Made by a program: the position numbers and the translations under genes. Below are positions 29,289 to 38,436 of a DNA stretch of 64,000 bases, in pieces. The notes below the pieces were generated by a model, which was not told the DNA's origin, searched no databases, and worked only from the letters and a program-made list of their open reading frames with translations. Source of the DNA: Pelatocladus maniniholoensis HA4357-MV3 (GTDB lineage Bacteria > Cyanobacteriota > Cyanobacteriia > Cyanobacteriales > Nostocaceae); NCBI GenBank assembly GCA_019359115.1, contig JAHHHW010000033.1, forward strand, positions 28,152 through 92,151. The letters run 5' to 3'. Positions within the stretch are counted from its first letter, which is position 1, and every line of letters begins with the position of its first letter.

Positions 29289-29966
29289 CTTTTAGTTAAT
29301 TGAGTGTAACGGCACTACTCGGAGGAACTCACCCGCAAAAATCATATCCAACAGTTGTAATTTGTCAAGTGTTGTAATTGTATGTATTTTAAATAAAATC
29401 TTAATACACTTGCTTATATCTATTTTCACTCTGCTTGAATATACTTACTCAAACCTAGCTAAAGCTGATTTGATTTTATCTTCCTCTTTTGGGTAGAAAA
29501 TAGTAAAAAAGATCAAAAAATCCCTATTTTAGTTCCCGTTGCTTTGTGAGCTTCTATATAATTTCTTTTTCCTTAGTGATGGAAAAGTATCTCGCAAGTC
29601 TGGTAATCTATTTATTTGCAGCTAGTATCATAAAATATCTAGACGACTATAATTAATTCATTCATAGGTGTTTTTACCATTACAAGTAAACTAGAGTAAT
29701 CTTCTCCTATCTGTAAATAGGGTGCAAAAAAGTAAAGTAGTCCGTCCAACAAATCTACATGAGACTTCAGGTTTTTAGAACGAGTTGAAACTCTCGACTA
29801 CAGGTGTGAGCTAATAAAAGTGCGTTTACCACAAAAACAGAAAAATGAAAACCTTGTAGTTTCATGGAGGAATGTATCAAGTTTTGATGAAAGCTTCAAC
29901 AAAACTCACAAATTTTTTTCGGACTATTGCTCTTAAACAATCTAAATATCTGATGATAATATTGCC
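29289..29966. other. Long divergent intergenic region upstream of prs
   Basis: A+T-rich, no ORF or strong repeat. It holds the promoters of the kinase (minus) and prs (plus). No specific element can be called. Confidence 0.45.
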
Positions 29967-30983
29967 ATGAATGCACATCGAGGATCTGCTGTGCTAAGTA
30001 CTGCAACTTTAAAACTGCCATCAACTGCAACAGGAATAGCTGAAAATCATCGCCTGCGGCTGTTCTCTGGTTCTGCTAATATACCCTTATCTCAAGAAGT
30101 AGCTCGTTATCTAGGCATGGACTTGGGGCCCATGATCCGCAAGCGATTTGCCGACGGAGAGCTTTACATTCAGATTCAGGAATCTATTCGGGGTTGTGAT
30201 GTTTATTTAATCCAACCTAGTTGTCAACCTGTAAATGATCATTTAATGGAATTACTAATCATGATTGATGCTTGTCGGCGAGCATCGGCTCGACAGGTAA
30301 CAGCAGTAATTCCCTATTATGGCTATGCTCGTGCTGACAGAAAAACAGCAGGAAGAGAATCAATTACTGCCAAACTGGTTGCTAACCTTATCACCCAAGC
30401 GGGTGCTAACCGGATTTTAGCCATGGATTTGCATTCAGCACAGATACAGGGATATTTTGATATTCCTTTAGATCACGTGTATGGTTCACCAGTTATCCTG
30501 GATTATTTAGTTAGCAAAGAACTGTCTGACATTGTAGTAGTTTCCCCGGATGTTGGCGGTGTGGCAAGAGCAAGAGCATTTGCGAAAAAGCTCAATGATG
30601 CTCCCTTGGCAATTATTGATAAGCGTCGTCAGGCTCACAACGTCGCTGAAGTGTTGAATGTTATCGGTGATGTGCAGGGAAAAACAGCAGTGCTAGTAGA
30701 TGACATGATTGATACTGGCGGCACAATTACAGAAGGAGCCAAGCTACTTCGTGAAGAAGGAGCGCGTCAGGTATATGCTTGTGCTACCCATGCGGTATTC
30801 TCCCCTCCTGCAATTGAGCGCTTGTCAACCGGGATTTTTGAGGAAGTGATTGTCACTAATACAATTCCCATTCCAGAGAGCGATCGCTTTTCGCAATTAC
30901 AGGTATTGTCAGTGGCGAATCTCTTAGGAGAAACGATTTGGCGAATTCATGAAGATAGCTCTGTAAGTAGTATGTTCCGCTAA
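29967..30983 (+). CDS. prs: Ribose-phosphate pyrophosphokinase
   Basis: Makes PRPP from ribose-5-phosphate and ATP for nucleotide, His and Trp synthesis. The chain has GSANIPLSQEVARYLG, IQESIRGCDVYLIQP, the YYGYARADRK block, LDLHSAQIQGYF-type MDLHSAQIQGYF, and the PRPP loop VLVDDMIDTGGTI. A 25-residue N-terminal extension precedes the usual RLFSGSANIPL start; the ATG at 29967 has no obvious alternative. Length is 338. Confidence 0.96.
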   Translation: MNAHRGSAVLSTATLKLPSTATGIAENHRLRLFSGSANIPLSQEVARYLGMDLGPMIRKRFADGELYIQIQESIRGCDVYLIQPSCQPVNDHLMELLIMIDACRRASARQVTAVIPYYGYARADRKTAGRESITAKLVANLITQAGANRILAMDLHSAQIQGYFDIPLDHVYGSPVILDYLVSKELSDIVVVSPDVGGVARARAFAKKLNDAPLAIIDKRRQAHNVAEVLNVIGDVQGKTAVLVDDMIDTGGTITEGAKLLREEGARQVYACATHAVFSPPAIERLSTGIFEEVIVTNTIPIPESDRFSQLQVLSVANLLGETIWRIHEDSSVSSMFR

Positions 30984-31027
30984 GATCACAAATACTGTTA
31001 TCACCATTACGGTTGTGCAGAAGACCG

Positions 31028-31061
31028 CAGGCTGATTTTTTGCCTGCGCTAACTGAATTTG
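31028..31061 (+). terminator. Hairpin after prs
   Basis: GCAGGC (31028-31033) pairs with GCCTGC (about 31044-31049) around a T-rich loop, 45 bp downstream of the prs stop. This is a probable intrinsic terminator, although the U-tract is inside the loop. Confidence 0.4.
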
Positions 31062-31278
31062 TATATTTTCAGGGTGTCATCTTTTTACCAAACCAACCGC
31101 AAGCGATCGCCACTTTTGAGCGAAAATCGGAGGTCGCAAACTATTTCTATGTGTATTTATACTTACAAAATAAATTAACAATTGATTAACCAGCAGATAG
31201 ATACATATCTCTTTTTGGAAAGAGGATAATGCTTGAGTTGAATTAAGCTAAGTGTTGAAAGACTGTGTTACTGTCGTG

Positions 31279-31420
31279 GATTTTGTGTCCGCGACAGCTT
31301 TATTATTATGATCATTTTAAGGCGATCGCTCCTTGCAAAGGTGATGCCAATATCAATCAATGATAAGGCACTTGCTAAAGTCTTTCTTAACAAGCGCCTT
31401 ATTTTTTAGAAGCTTCTAAA
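31279..31420. terminator. Two terminator-like hairpins
   Basis: CTGTCG-GGA...TCC-CGACAG followed by CTTTATT lies around 31279-31308. ATAAGGC-CTTG...CAAG-GCCTTAT followed by TTTTTT lies around 31360-31408. They are in the 470-bp spacer between prs and the GG-peptide gene, with no gene immediately upstream, so one may end a small RNA. Confidence 0.5.
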
Positions 31421-31457
31421 TGGTGCTACCACCATATCTATGTCCGTAACTGCGATC

Positions 31458-31631
31458 CTAGTGACGATCTCGGTGATGATCCTTGTGGTAACAATCCCAC
31501 TTCTTACAATAACAATCTTTCCGACCACCGAATAAAAGCTGCTGTTCTTCTAAGGACACATCTGTCAGCGACTCATTTTTATCTATGGACAGATCTGTCA
31601 GTAACTCAAGATTGGTAAGTTGATATGGCAT
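31458..31631 (-). CDS. Putative double-glycine leader peptide with Cys/His-rich core
   Basis: A 57-residue peptide (from ATG at 31631, with GGAG about 10 bp upstream; a longer frame begins at 31652). The N-terminal part is acidic and Leu-rich (LELLTDLSIDKNESLTDVSLEEQQLLFGG). Its end, SLEEQQLLFGG, fits the double-glycine leader cleaved by C39-peptidase ABC exporters. The 21-residue remainder is Cys/Lys/His-rich with three Cys and a His/Asp/Arg tail. This is the architecture of bacteriocin-like or RiPP precursors of cyanobacteria. No exporter or tailoring enzyme lies nearby. A metal-binding secreted peptide is an alternative. Confidence 0.5.
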   Translation of the reverse strand: MPYQLTNLELLTDLSIDKNESLTDVSLEEQQLLFGGRKDCYCKKWDCYHKDHHRDRH

Positions 31632-31782
31632 AACTAATGTTCTCCATTTCATTCATCATCTACTACAAACGCTACTGATGATCTCAGAAATAGATTTGGA
31701 GCGTCCAATTTGAAACCTTTATCATGTATACTGTCGCTCAAATTTCAAACGATAAAATATGAGCGGCACCGCAAGAACGTTC

Positions 31783-32205
31783 TTACTTTTCCAAGGCTAA
31801 AAGAATGTCGTAGTAAATGATCAAATCATTTACATTATTTAAACAACCATTACTTTTGTTTATTTTTTTGGACTTTTTACTTAAACTCAGCCTTTTCAAG
31901 GGTGGCGCGAAAGAATTCAAGATAATGTTCTGTTTATCTTGTCCCAGCCTAAAACTACCACTCATTTCCAGAGTTACAGAGGACGCCAAGGGAGTTCCTG
32001 GTGCGATCGCATGTAAGAAATAGCGCTGTACAGGTGTTGGTAATCCTGCAACCATATCTTCTGTAAAAACATTTTCTGTGGGTAAATCTGCTAGTTTTTG
32101 CCAGATTATACTTACTTCATTGTCATTTTTAATTCTCACAACTACCAAGATCAAGAATGCGATCGCTACTAATGCTGCAATACTGAGTAAGATTTTTGTC
32201 AACAT
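31783..32205 (-). pseudogene. Truncated DUF6544-like gene
   Basis: The first 95 residues (from ATG 32205) match the start of DUF6544-type proteins: an N-terminal membrane helix, then AGLPTPVQRYFLHAIAPGTPL and VTLEMSGSFRLG. After that point the sequence becomes Lys/Asn-rich, unrelated and ends about 45 residues later, whereas the family is usually near 280 residues. A deletion or frameshift has probably replaced the C-terminal two thirds. Confidence 0.6.
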
Positions 32206-32349
32206 TTCGAGTGAAAACCAGTCTGAATTAATTTCCAAATTAGGAGCAAAAAATGAGAAACTTTTGAGGAAGTGAACTATAGGGTTTTTTGAATGATGGA
32301 ACTAAAGTTCCATAAAACGCGATCGCAAAGCCAGTAACCCTCGGTAAAA

Positions 32350-33966
32350 ATGAGACAAAATCGTAAGTTCCCTCACATTCGTTACTCCCAACTTATTCAG
32401 ACAACTCTGATTGTATTGGTATTGTTGATCAGTTTGGTGTTAGCACCAGTGCAAGCGCAATCTGTAAACTATGCACCTGTTGCTGTAGATGGTAGGTTGG
32501 TTTTTAGAGTCAGCAGTAATGAACAATCGAAAGCTCAAGAACGAGCTAACTTCATAAGTTCTCAGTTGCAAGCAGTTGTCAAATCCGATGAAGCACCTGA
32601 TATCAAGATTGAACAACGCAACAATTCTCCAACCATCGTAGTTAATGGTCGATATTTATTGACCGTCACCCAGAACGATATAGATTCTGCTGGTACTCCC
32701 GAAGAACAAGCTAGGGTCTGGGTTCAAAAAATTGAGGATGCAATCCAAAAAGCTCAAAGCGAGAGAGGTGTCAATTTTATTCGCAATACATCAATTCTGA
32801 GTATTGTGATTGTGTTGATGGCGATCGCTGTACATCGGTTAGTAGGAATTGTATGGCAACTCACCCAAAACCGCCTCTCACAAATGCTAGTTTCGGCTGA
32901 TTCCTCTAGCGATAATCAAATCCAAAATACATCAAGATTCCTGTTTAAAGCTACACTGCTGTTAGTACGAATAGGACTTTGGGTAGGGGTTGTTCTCTAT
33001 ATTACTAATCTCTTTCCTATCACCCGCAACTGGAGCTATAACATTGCGATCAGGATATTTAGTAGCCTCACATCTCCGATTTTTTCCTTGGGACAAAAGT
33101 CCTATTCTCTGACAAATATTTTAATTTTAATTATCTTGCTCTTGGGGCTAATAATCTTAGCAGGTACAGCAACAAACTTGCTACGCTCTCGCATTTTAAG
33201 TCGGATGCGAATCAGCAGAGGAGCGCAAGAAGCGATCGCAATTATTTGCAAGTATGCATTTATTAGTTTTGGTACAATCGTTTTGCTACAAATTTGGGGA
33301 CTAGATCTTAGTTCTCTGACAATTGTAGCCAGTGCCTTGGGTGTGGGAATTGGTTTTGGCTTCCAAGACATTGCTAAAAACTTTGGTAGTGGAATTGTAT
33401 TATTATTTGAACGTCCCATTCAAGTAGGCGATTTCATCGAAGTGGGTGAATACATGGGGACGGTTGAACACATTGGGGCGCGGAGTGTAGTCATTCGCAC
33501 ACTAGATCGAATTTCTATTATTGTTCCTAACTCCCGATTTCTGGAGACTGAAGTCATTAACTGGAGCCATCACAACCCTGTTTCTCGGATTCACCTACCA
33601 GTAGGTGTTGCCTATGGTTCAGATGTAAACTTGGTAAAAACAGCACTTATTGAAGCTACTACACATCATTCTGAAGTTCTCAAATTACCAAAACCTCAAG
33701 TTTTCTTTAAAGAATTCGGTGACAGCAGCTTAAATTTTGAACTACTTGTCTGGATTGATAAACCCCACCAACAAGCACCAATCAAAAGTGATATCTATTT
33801 TCTCATCGAAGCCTCTTTGCGAAAACACAACATTGAAGTTCCTTTCCCGCAAAGAGATTTAAATATGCGTACTGGCGACTTACCCATCAAATTTTCACCA
33901 GAATTAGAACAAGCTTTGTTGCGCTTGACTAAAGGATTTCATGGAAATGGGAAATCGGTGAAGTAG
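32350..33966 (+). CDS. MscS-family mechanosensitive ion channel
   Basis: A 538-residue inner-membrane channel. A signal-like hydrophobic segment (residues 13-36, ending PVQAQ) precedes a soluble extracytoplasmic region (37-135). Helices follow near 145-165, 195-220, 250-275 and 295-315. The conserved pore helix and beta-domain then follow: LGVGIGFGFQDIAKNFGSGI, LLFERPIQVGDFIEVG, GTVEHIGARSVVIRTLDR, VPNSRF. It would release osmolytes on hypo-osmotic shock. Monocistronic and divergent from the truncated DUF6544 gene. Confidence 0.92.
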   Translation: MRQNRKFPHIRYSQLIQTTLIVLVLLISLVLAPVQAQSVNYAPVAVDGRLVFRVSSNEQSKAQERANFISSQLQAVVKSDEAPDIKIEQRNNSPTIVVNGRYLLTVTQNDIDSAGTPEEQARVWVQKIEDAIQKAQSERGVNFIRNTSILSIVIVLMAIAVHRLVGIVWQLTQNRLSQMLVSADSSSDNQIQNTSRFLFKATLLLVRIGLWVGVVLYITNLFPITRNWSYNIAIRIFSSLTSPIFSLGQKSYSLTNILILIILLLGLIILAGTATNLLRSRILSRMRISRGAQEAIAIICKYAFISFGTIVLLQIWGLDLSSLTIVASALGVGIGFGFQDIAKNFGSGIVLLFERPIQVGDFIEVGEYMGTVEHIGARSVVIRTLDRISIIVPNSRFLETEVINWSHHNPVSRIHLPVGVAYGSDVNLVKTALIEATTHHSEVLKLPKPQVFFKEFGDSSLNFELLVWIDKPHQQAPIKSDIYFLIEASLRKHNIEVPFPQRDLNMRTGDLPIKFSPELEQALLRLTKGFHGNGKSVK

Positions 33967-34003
33967 GGGATTGGGGATTGGGGAAATTTGAACTTCTAAA
34001 ATC

Positions 34004-34487
34004 ATATCTTGCATCAGCTTTTCATCCCGCCAATAAATAAATTTATTGGCTAATAGCTAAAGTCACAGTTTTCTCCTCCTAAAAATGAGCCGAGCCTTGC
34101 ACAGCGCCCTAAAGGCGCTGTGCCACCACCGCGATCAATCACGGGGCTTGTTGAATAGGGAGCATCCCAATTTTTTCAAAATACCATAAAGCAAAGGGTT
34201 TAAACCCTTTGCTAATAGCGCAAGTCGTCTTCAGACGACTTCATAAAATCAAACAGTCTGCTTCAGCAGAGTTTCACTATGAGACTGCGATTTCAATCGC
34301 AGGCGTTTTTTGAACATTTGGGATGCTCCCGTTGAATATATATAAAGGCTCGGCTCATTTTTAGGTTCATTGAATCGAAGGTCAGATAAATCTGACTAGG
34401 ACGATGTTTGAGTCCGTTTTAACGGACTTATGCTATTAGCCTCATTCCTTAATTCTGAGGCGGGATATGGGGTTGATGCAGGATATC
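34004..34487. repeat. 484-bp nested inverted-repeat element with REP-like hairpins
   Basis: Five pairs of complementary segments are nested in order: 34004-34016/34475-34487 (12 of 13), 34024-34031/34460-34467 (8), 34048-34057/34432-34441 (10), 34078-34098/34345-34365 (21, perfect) and 34158-34170/34318-34330 (13, perfect). Between them lie local hairpins: 34030-34049, 34099-34123 (10-bp stem), 34191-34212 (22-bp palindrome), 34222-34241, 34257-34270 and 34285-34302 (the last three with TTCA loops), 34381-34396 and 34411-34428. The element has no ORF. It may be a large MITE or may be transcribed as a highly folded RNA. Confidence 0.85.
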
Positions 34488-34492
34488 AGTGA

Positions 34493-34545
34493 AGACGAAA
34501 CTTAAACTTCGGAAGACGAAACTTGAACTTCGGAAGCTAAAGTCC
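34493..34545. repeat. Direct repeat GAAGACGAAACTT.AACTTCGG
   Basis: Two copies of a 23-bp word lie head to tail immediately after the nested element and about 100 bp before the TPR-CHAT start. They could mark a target or integration remnant, or a regulatory site. Confidence 0.55.
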
Positions 34546-34640
34546 AAAATTATTTGACTTAAATCTTTGTGTCCTTTGTGTTCTTTATGGTTGTCAAATA
34601 GATATTCTCTGAGTGAGGAAAGACTGATTCACTCAAAATT

Positions 34641-37199
34641 ATGACACAGCAAAAGAAGACATATCGCTTCTTCGCACTATTACTGGCTACTACCTTACTT
34701 TGCTTGAGTATTTCACCAGTTTTAGCGAAAATTCCTAATCCTCCTGTTTCTACTTCCACCACAATCTTTTCTGGTTTACAACAAGGGAAAGCACTCTATG
34801 ATAATGGACAGTTTGCACAAGCAGTACAAGTATTACAGCAAGCAGTTCAAAATTATCGCCAGCAGGGAGAGACAAAAAAACTTGCTGTGACTTTGAGTAA
34901 TCTTTCTCTGGCTTATCAACAACTGGGTGCATGGAATCAAGCCAAGCAAGCAATTACAGAAAGTTTAAATCTTCTCAAAACTACAGACGATCGCAAAATT
35001 TTAGCTCAAACTCTCGATATTCAAGGTCGTCTGCAACTTGCAACTGGACAATCAGAGGAAGCCTTAAAAACTTGGCAACAGGCAGCAAGTATTTATACTC
35101 AGATAAATGATCAAAATGGTGTAGTGCGATCGCAAATTAATCAAGCTCAAGCATTAATCTCTAGTGGATTTTACCGTCGGGCAGAAGCAACACTTCTACA
35201 AGTAAACCAAAAATTGCGATCGCAAAATGATTCACCAGAAAAAACAGTGATGTTGCGATCGCTAGGCGATGTCTTGCAATTAGTGGGCAAATTTTCACAA
35301 TCTCACACAGTTCTCGAACAAAGTTTAGCAGTAGCCAAGCGCTTGCAATCGCCTAATTATATTGCTGCGAGTCTTTTGAGTTTAGGAAATAATGCTCGCG
35401 ATCGCCAGAACACACAGCAAGCGATTGACTTTTATCAACAAACAGTTAAAGAATCTCCCTCAACTCTGTTAAAAGTCCAAGCCCAACTCAATCTCTTGAG
35501 TCTACTAACTGAAGAGCAAAAACTAACAGATGCTCAAACTTTAGTACCACAAATTCAATCTCAACTCAACCAACTTCCTCCCAGTCGCGCCAGTGTTTAC
35601 GCCCAGATTAATTTTGCTCAAAGCCTTTTGATTTTAGATTCTGTAGAGAACCAATCTAAAATTGCTCAAATTCTTACCAAAGCTGTGCAACAAGCTCGTA
35701 GTTTAAACGACCAACGTTCTTTAGCTTATGCTTTGGGAAGTCTAGGTAATTTGTATGAACAAACTAGACAGTGGTCTGAAGCACAAAAACTGACCGAACA
35801 GGCGTTAATTTTAGCACAGAGTAGTAATGTACCCGATATTGCTTACAGATGGCAATGGCAGTTAGGTAGATTACTAAAAGTACAAGGGGATATTCCAGGA
35901 GCGATCGCAGCCTATGATTCAGCAGTTCAAACCCTAGAATCGATTCGTAATGATTTGGTAGCAGTCAATCGAGAAGTACAATTCAGCTTTCGCGATAGTG
36001 TCGAACCAGTATATCGGCAATCAGTAGAATTACTGTTAAACCATCAACAAACGCAACCAGAAGAAAAAACTTTAGAAAAAGCACGCCAACGAATTGAAGC
36101 CCTGCAAATAGCCGAATTAGATAACTTTTTTCGGGAAGCTTGTCTAGAAGGTCAACGTATACTATTGGATCAAGTCGTAGACAAAGAAAATCCTACGGCT
36201 GCTATTTTATACCCAATTGTTCTTACCAATCAATTACAAGTAATTGTCAAAATTCCCAAACAACCCCTACAACACTACAGCACCCAAATTTCCCAAACAG
36301 AAGTAGAACAACTAATTGCCCAATTACGGCAAAATCTTCTAAATCCTGCGGCGATCAAAGCTACAAGAACTCAGTCACAGCAGGTTTACAACTGGCTGAT
36401 CAAACCGATTGAGTCGCAACTATCAGCTAGCGGAGTCAATACTCTAGTATTTGTGCTTGATGGAGCGTTGCGTAATTTATCCATGTCTTCCCTGTATGAT
36501 GGGAAACAATATTTGGTAGAAAAATACGCCACAGCGTTGAGCATCGGTTTGCAACTCTTAGATCCCAAACCATTACAACGACAGCGTTTACAAGCCTTAA
36601 CTGCGGGGTTAACTCAACCACCACAAGCATACTCAGAATTCGCGCCCTTACCCGCCATCAAAACAGAAATTGAGCTAATTAGCGAATCAGGTATATCCAC
36701 AACCAACTTGTTAGATCGACAATTCACCAGTAAAGAACTAGAGAAAAAAGTTAATACAAATCCTTTTAACGTCGTGCATTTAGCAACCCACGGTCAGTTT
36801 AGTTCCCGTGCGGATCAGACATTTATCTTAGCTGCCGATGGGCCAATTAACGTGACTGAATTTGATAGTATTCTTCGTAGTCGGGATGACATCAGACCGG
36901 AAGCACTACAACTATTAGTATTAAGTGCTTGTCAGACAGCAGTGGGAGACAAACGTGCGGCCCTTGGTTTAGCTGGTGCAGCTGTACGTGCGGGCGCACG
37001 CAGTACGATCGCCTCTTTATGGCAGATCGATGACGAATCTACGGCTCAGTTTGTTGGTGCGTTTTATCGAGAATTAAAAGAAACTAGTATTAGCAAAGCA
37101 GAAGCGTTGCGTCGCGCCCAGCTAAAATTGCTCAAGCATCCTAATTACAATGCACCCAGTTTTTGGTCTGCTTACGTACTGATTGGCAATTGGTTGTAA
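34641..37199 (+). CDS. TPR-repeat CHAT-domain (caspase-like) protein
   Basis: An 852-residue protein. Residues 1-30 are a probable signal peptide (LLATTLLCLSISPVLA). Residues 45-450 are tetratricopeptide repeats (QAVQVLQQAVQNYRQQGE, NLSLAYQQLGAWNQAKQA and so on). The C-terminal CHAT domain (about 570-852) has the His/Cys dyad: His717 (VVHLATHGQF) and Cys764 (LVLSACQTAVG), plus the ALGLAGAAVRAGARSTIASLW signature. CHAT proteins are caspase-relative peptidases; TPRs usually bind a partner. It heads a run of four same-strand genes with DUF1822, CHAT-CHASE2 and DUF928 (gaps of 144, 124 and 98 bp), so a functional unit is likely. Substrate is unknown. Confidence 0.92.
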   Translation: MTQQKKTYRFFALLLATTLLCLSISPVLAKIPNPPVSTSTTIFSGLQQGKALYDNGQFAQAVQVLQQAVQNYRQQGETKKLAVTLSNLSLAYQQLGAWNQAKQAITESLNLLKTTDDRKILAQTLDIQGRLQLATGQSEEALKTWQQAASIYTQINDQNGVVRSQINQAQALISSGFYRRAEATLLQVNQKLRSQNDSPEKTVMLRSLGDVLQLVGKFSQSHTVLEQSLAVAKRLQSPNYIAASLLSLGNNARDRQNTQQAIDFYQQTVKESPSTLLKVQAQLNLLSLLTEEQKLTDAQTLVPQIQSQLNQLPPSRASVYAQINFAQSLLILDSVENQSKIAQILTKAVQQARSLNDQRSLAYALGSLGNLYEQTRQWSEAQKLTEQALILAQSSNVPDIAYRWQWQLGRLLKVQGDIPGAIAAYDSAVQTLESIRNDLVAVNREVQFSFRDSVEPVYRQSVELLLNHQQTQPEEKTLEKARQRIEALQIAELDNFFREACLEGQRILLDQVVDKENPTAAILYPIVLTNQLQVIVKIPKQPLQHYSTQISQTEVEQLIAQLRQNLLNPAAIKATRTQSQQVYNWLIKPIESQLSASGVNTLVFVLDGALRNLSMSSLYDGKQYLVEKYATALSIGLQLLDPKPLQRQRLQALTAGLTQPPQAYSEFAPLPAIKTEIELISESGISTTNLLDRQFTSKELEKKVNTNPFNVVHLATHGQFSSRADQTFILAADGPINVTEFDSILRSRDDIRPEALQLLVLSACQTAVGDKRAALGLAGAAVRAGARSTIASLWQIDDESTAQFVGAFYRELKETSISKAEALRRAQLKLLKHPNYNAPSFWSAYVLIGNWL

Positions 37200-37343
37200 C
37201 ACTCTTATTGCCTGGTTTTCCATATAAGCTGTTAACTACAAATCATTAACAATTAATTCCTGAATCAGCAACAAATTTTTTGCGTAATTCTTGTAATTAT
37301 GAACGACCTATATACAGCAGCATTAAATTTCGGGGAATGATCC

Positions 37344-38312
37344 ATGTCACACCAAGCCTATCGTCTTGAAGATATCGCTTTAACACTGCCCATCACTAAA
37401 GCAGCCTTCACTACTGCCCAGCAGTTTGCTAATCAACTGCCATATCCTCAAACTAGGGAACGAGTCCGTTTGAATACTTTGTGTATATTAGCAGTTAATG
37501 ATTATTTACAAATGATGGGTATTCCAACTAATTTGGCAGCTAGCGATAGTTGGAATCCGATTATCCGTTTGTGTGCTGATGTGGCTGATTTAGAATTACC
37601 AGGAATTGGGCGTTTAGAGTGTCGGTCTGTGCTATTGGATCAACAAATTGCTTATGTCCCCCCTGAAACTTGGGAAGAACGAGTGGGTTACGTGTTCGTG
37701 CAAGTCGATGAATCTCTGCAAGAGGCAAAATTATTGGGATTTGTCCCCAGTGTCGCCACCGAAGAGATACCTTTAACTAAACTGCAACCTCTAGAAGAGC
37801 TAATCGAACAACTAGCACCTGCTTTTGAATTACCAGTTCCAGAATTGGTGAATTTGAGCCAATGGTTTACAGGTATATTTGAGGCAGGATGGCAAACCAT
37901 AGAATCCTTGTGGAATCAACCCGAAATATCGCCAGCTTTTGCATTTAGAAGCGGCAACTTGATTGAAGATGAAACTAATGATCAGCAAGAAGCAGTAGTC
38001 AGACGAGGAAAATTAATTGATTTAGGAATCCAGATTGCCAACCAACTCGTCATGTTAGTTGTAGAAATTAGTCCCAAAGCTGATCAACAAACCAATGTTC
38101 TAGTACAACTTTATCCTGCTAACAATCAAAAGTACTTAACACCAGAAGTTCAACTTACAGTCTTAGATAAATCAGGATCAGTGTTTTTGGAAGCCCAAGC
38201 GAGAAATGCAGACAATTATATGCAATTAAAGTTTGCAGGAGAACCAAAAGAAGAATTTACCGTTCAAGTAGCATTGCATGATGCTTGCGTAAAAGAACAT
38301 TTTGTAATTTAG
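37344..38312 (+). CDS. DUF1822 family protein
   Basis: A 322-residue soluble protein with the DUF1822 hallmarks: ALTLPITKAAFTTAQQFANQ, RVRLNTLCILAVNDYLQMMGIPTNLAASDSWNP, and a C-terminal beta-rich part with LIDLGIQIANQLVMLVVEI and VQVALHDACVKEHFVI. The family is largely cyanobacterial, of unknown function, and often adjoins CHAT or CHASE2 proteins. The N-terminal helices look like a binding module; no catalytic motif is visible. Confidence 0.88.
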   Translation: MSHQAYRLEDIALTLPITKAAFTTAQQFANQLPYPQTRERVRLNTLCILAVNDYLQMMGIPTNLAASDSWNPIIRLCADVADLELPGIGRLECRSVLLDQQIAYVPPETWEERVGYVFVQVDESLQEAKLLGFVPSVATEEIPLTKLQPLEELIEQLAPAFELPVPELVNLSQWFTGIFEAGWQTIESLWNQPEISPAFAFRSGNLIEDETNDQQEAVVRRGKLIDLGIQIANQLVMLVVEISPKADQQTNVLVQLYPANNQKYLTPEVQLTVLDKSGSVFLEAQARNADNYMQLKFAGEPKEEFTVQVALHDACVKEHFVI

Positions 38313-38436
38313 TCAATGGTTAAGAGTTAATGGTTAACAAGTCAAAAAGTTCTTAATTTTGAATTTTGTACGCCCTTGGCGTTCCCGAAGGGTATTTTGA
38401 ATTTTGAATTCTCCGAAGGAGCTGACTCTCTAATTT

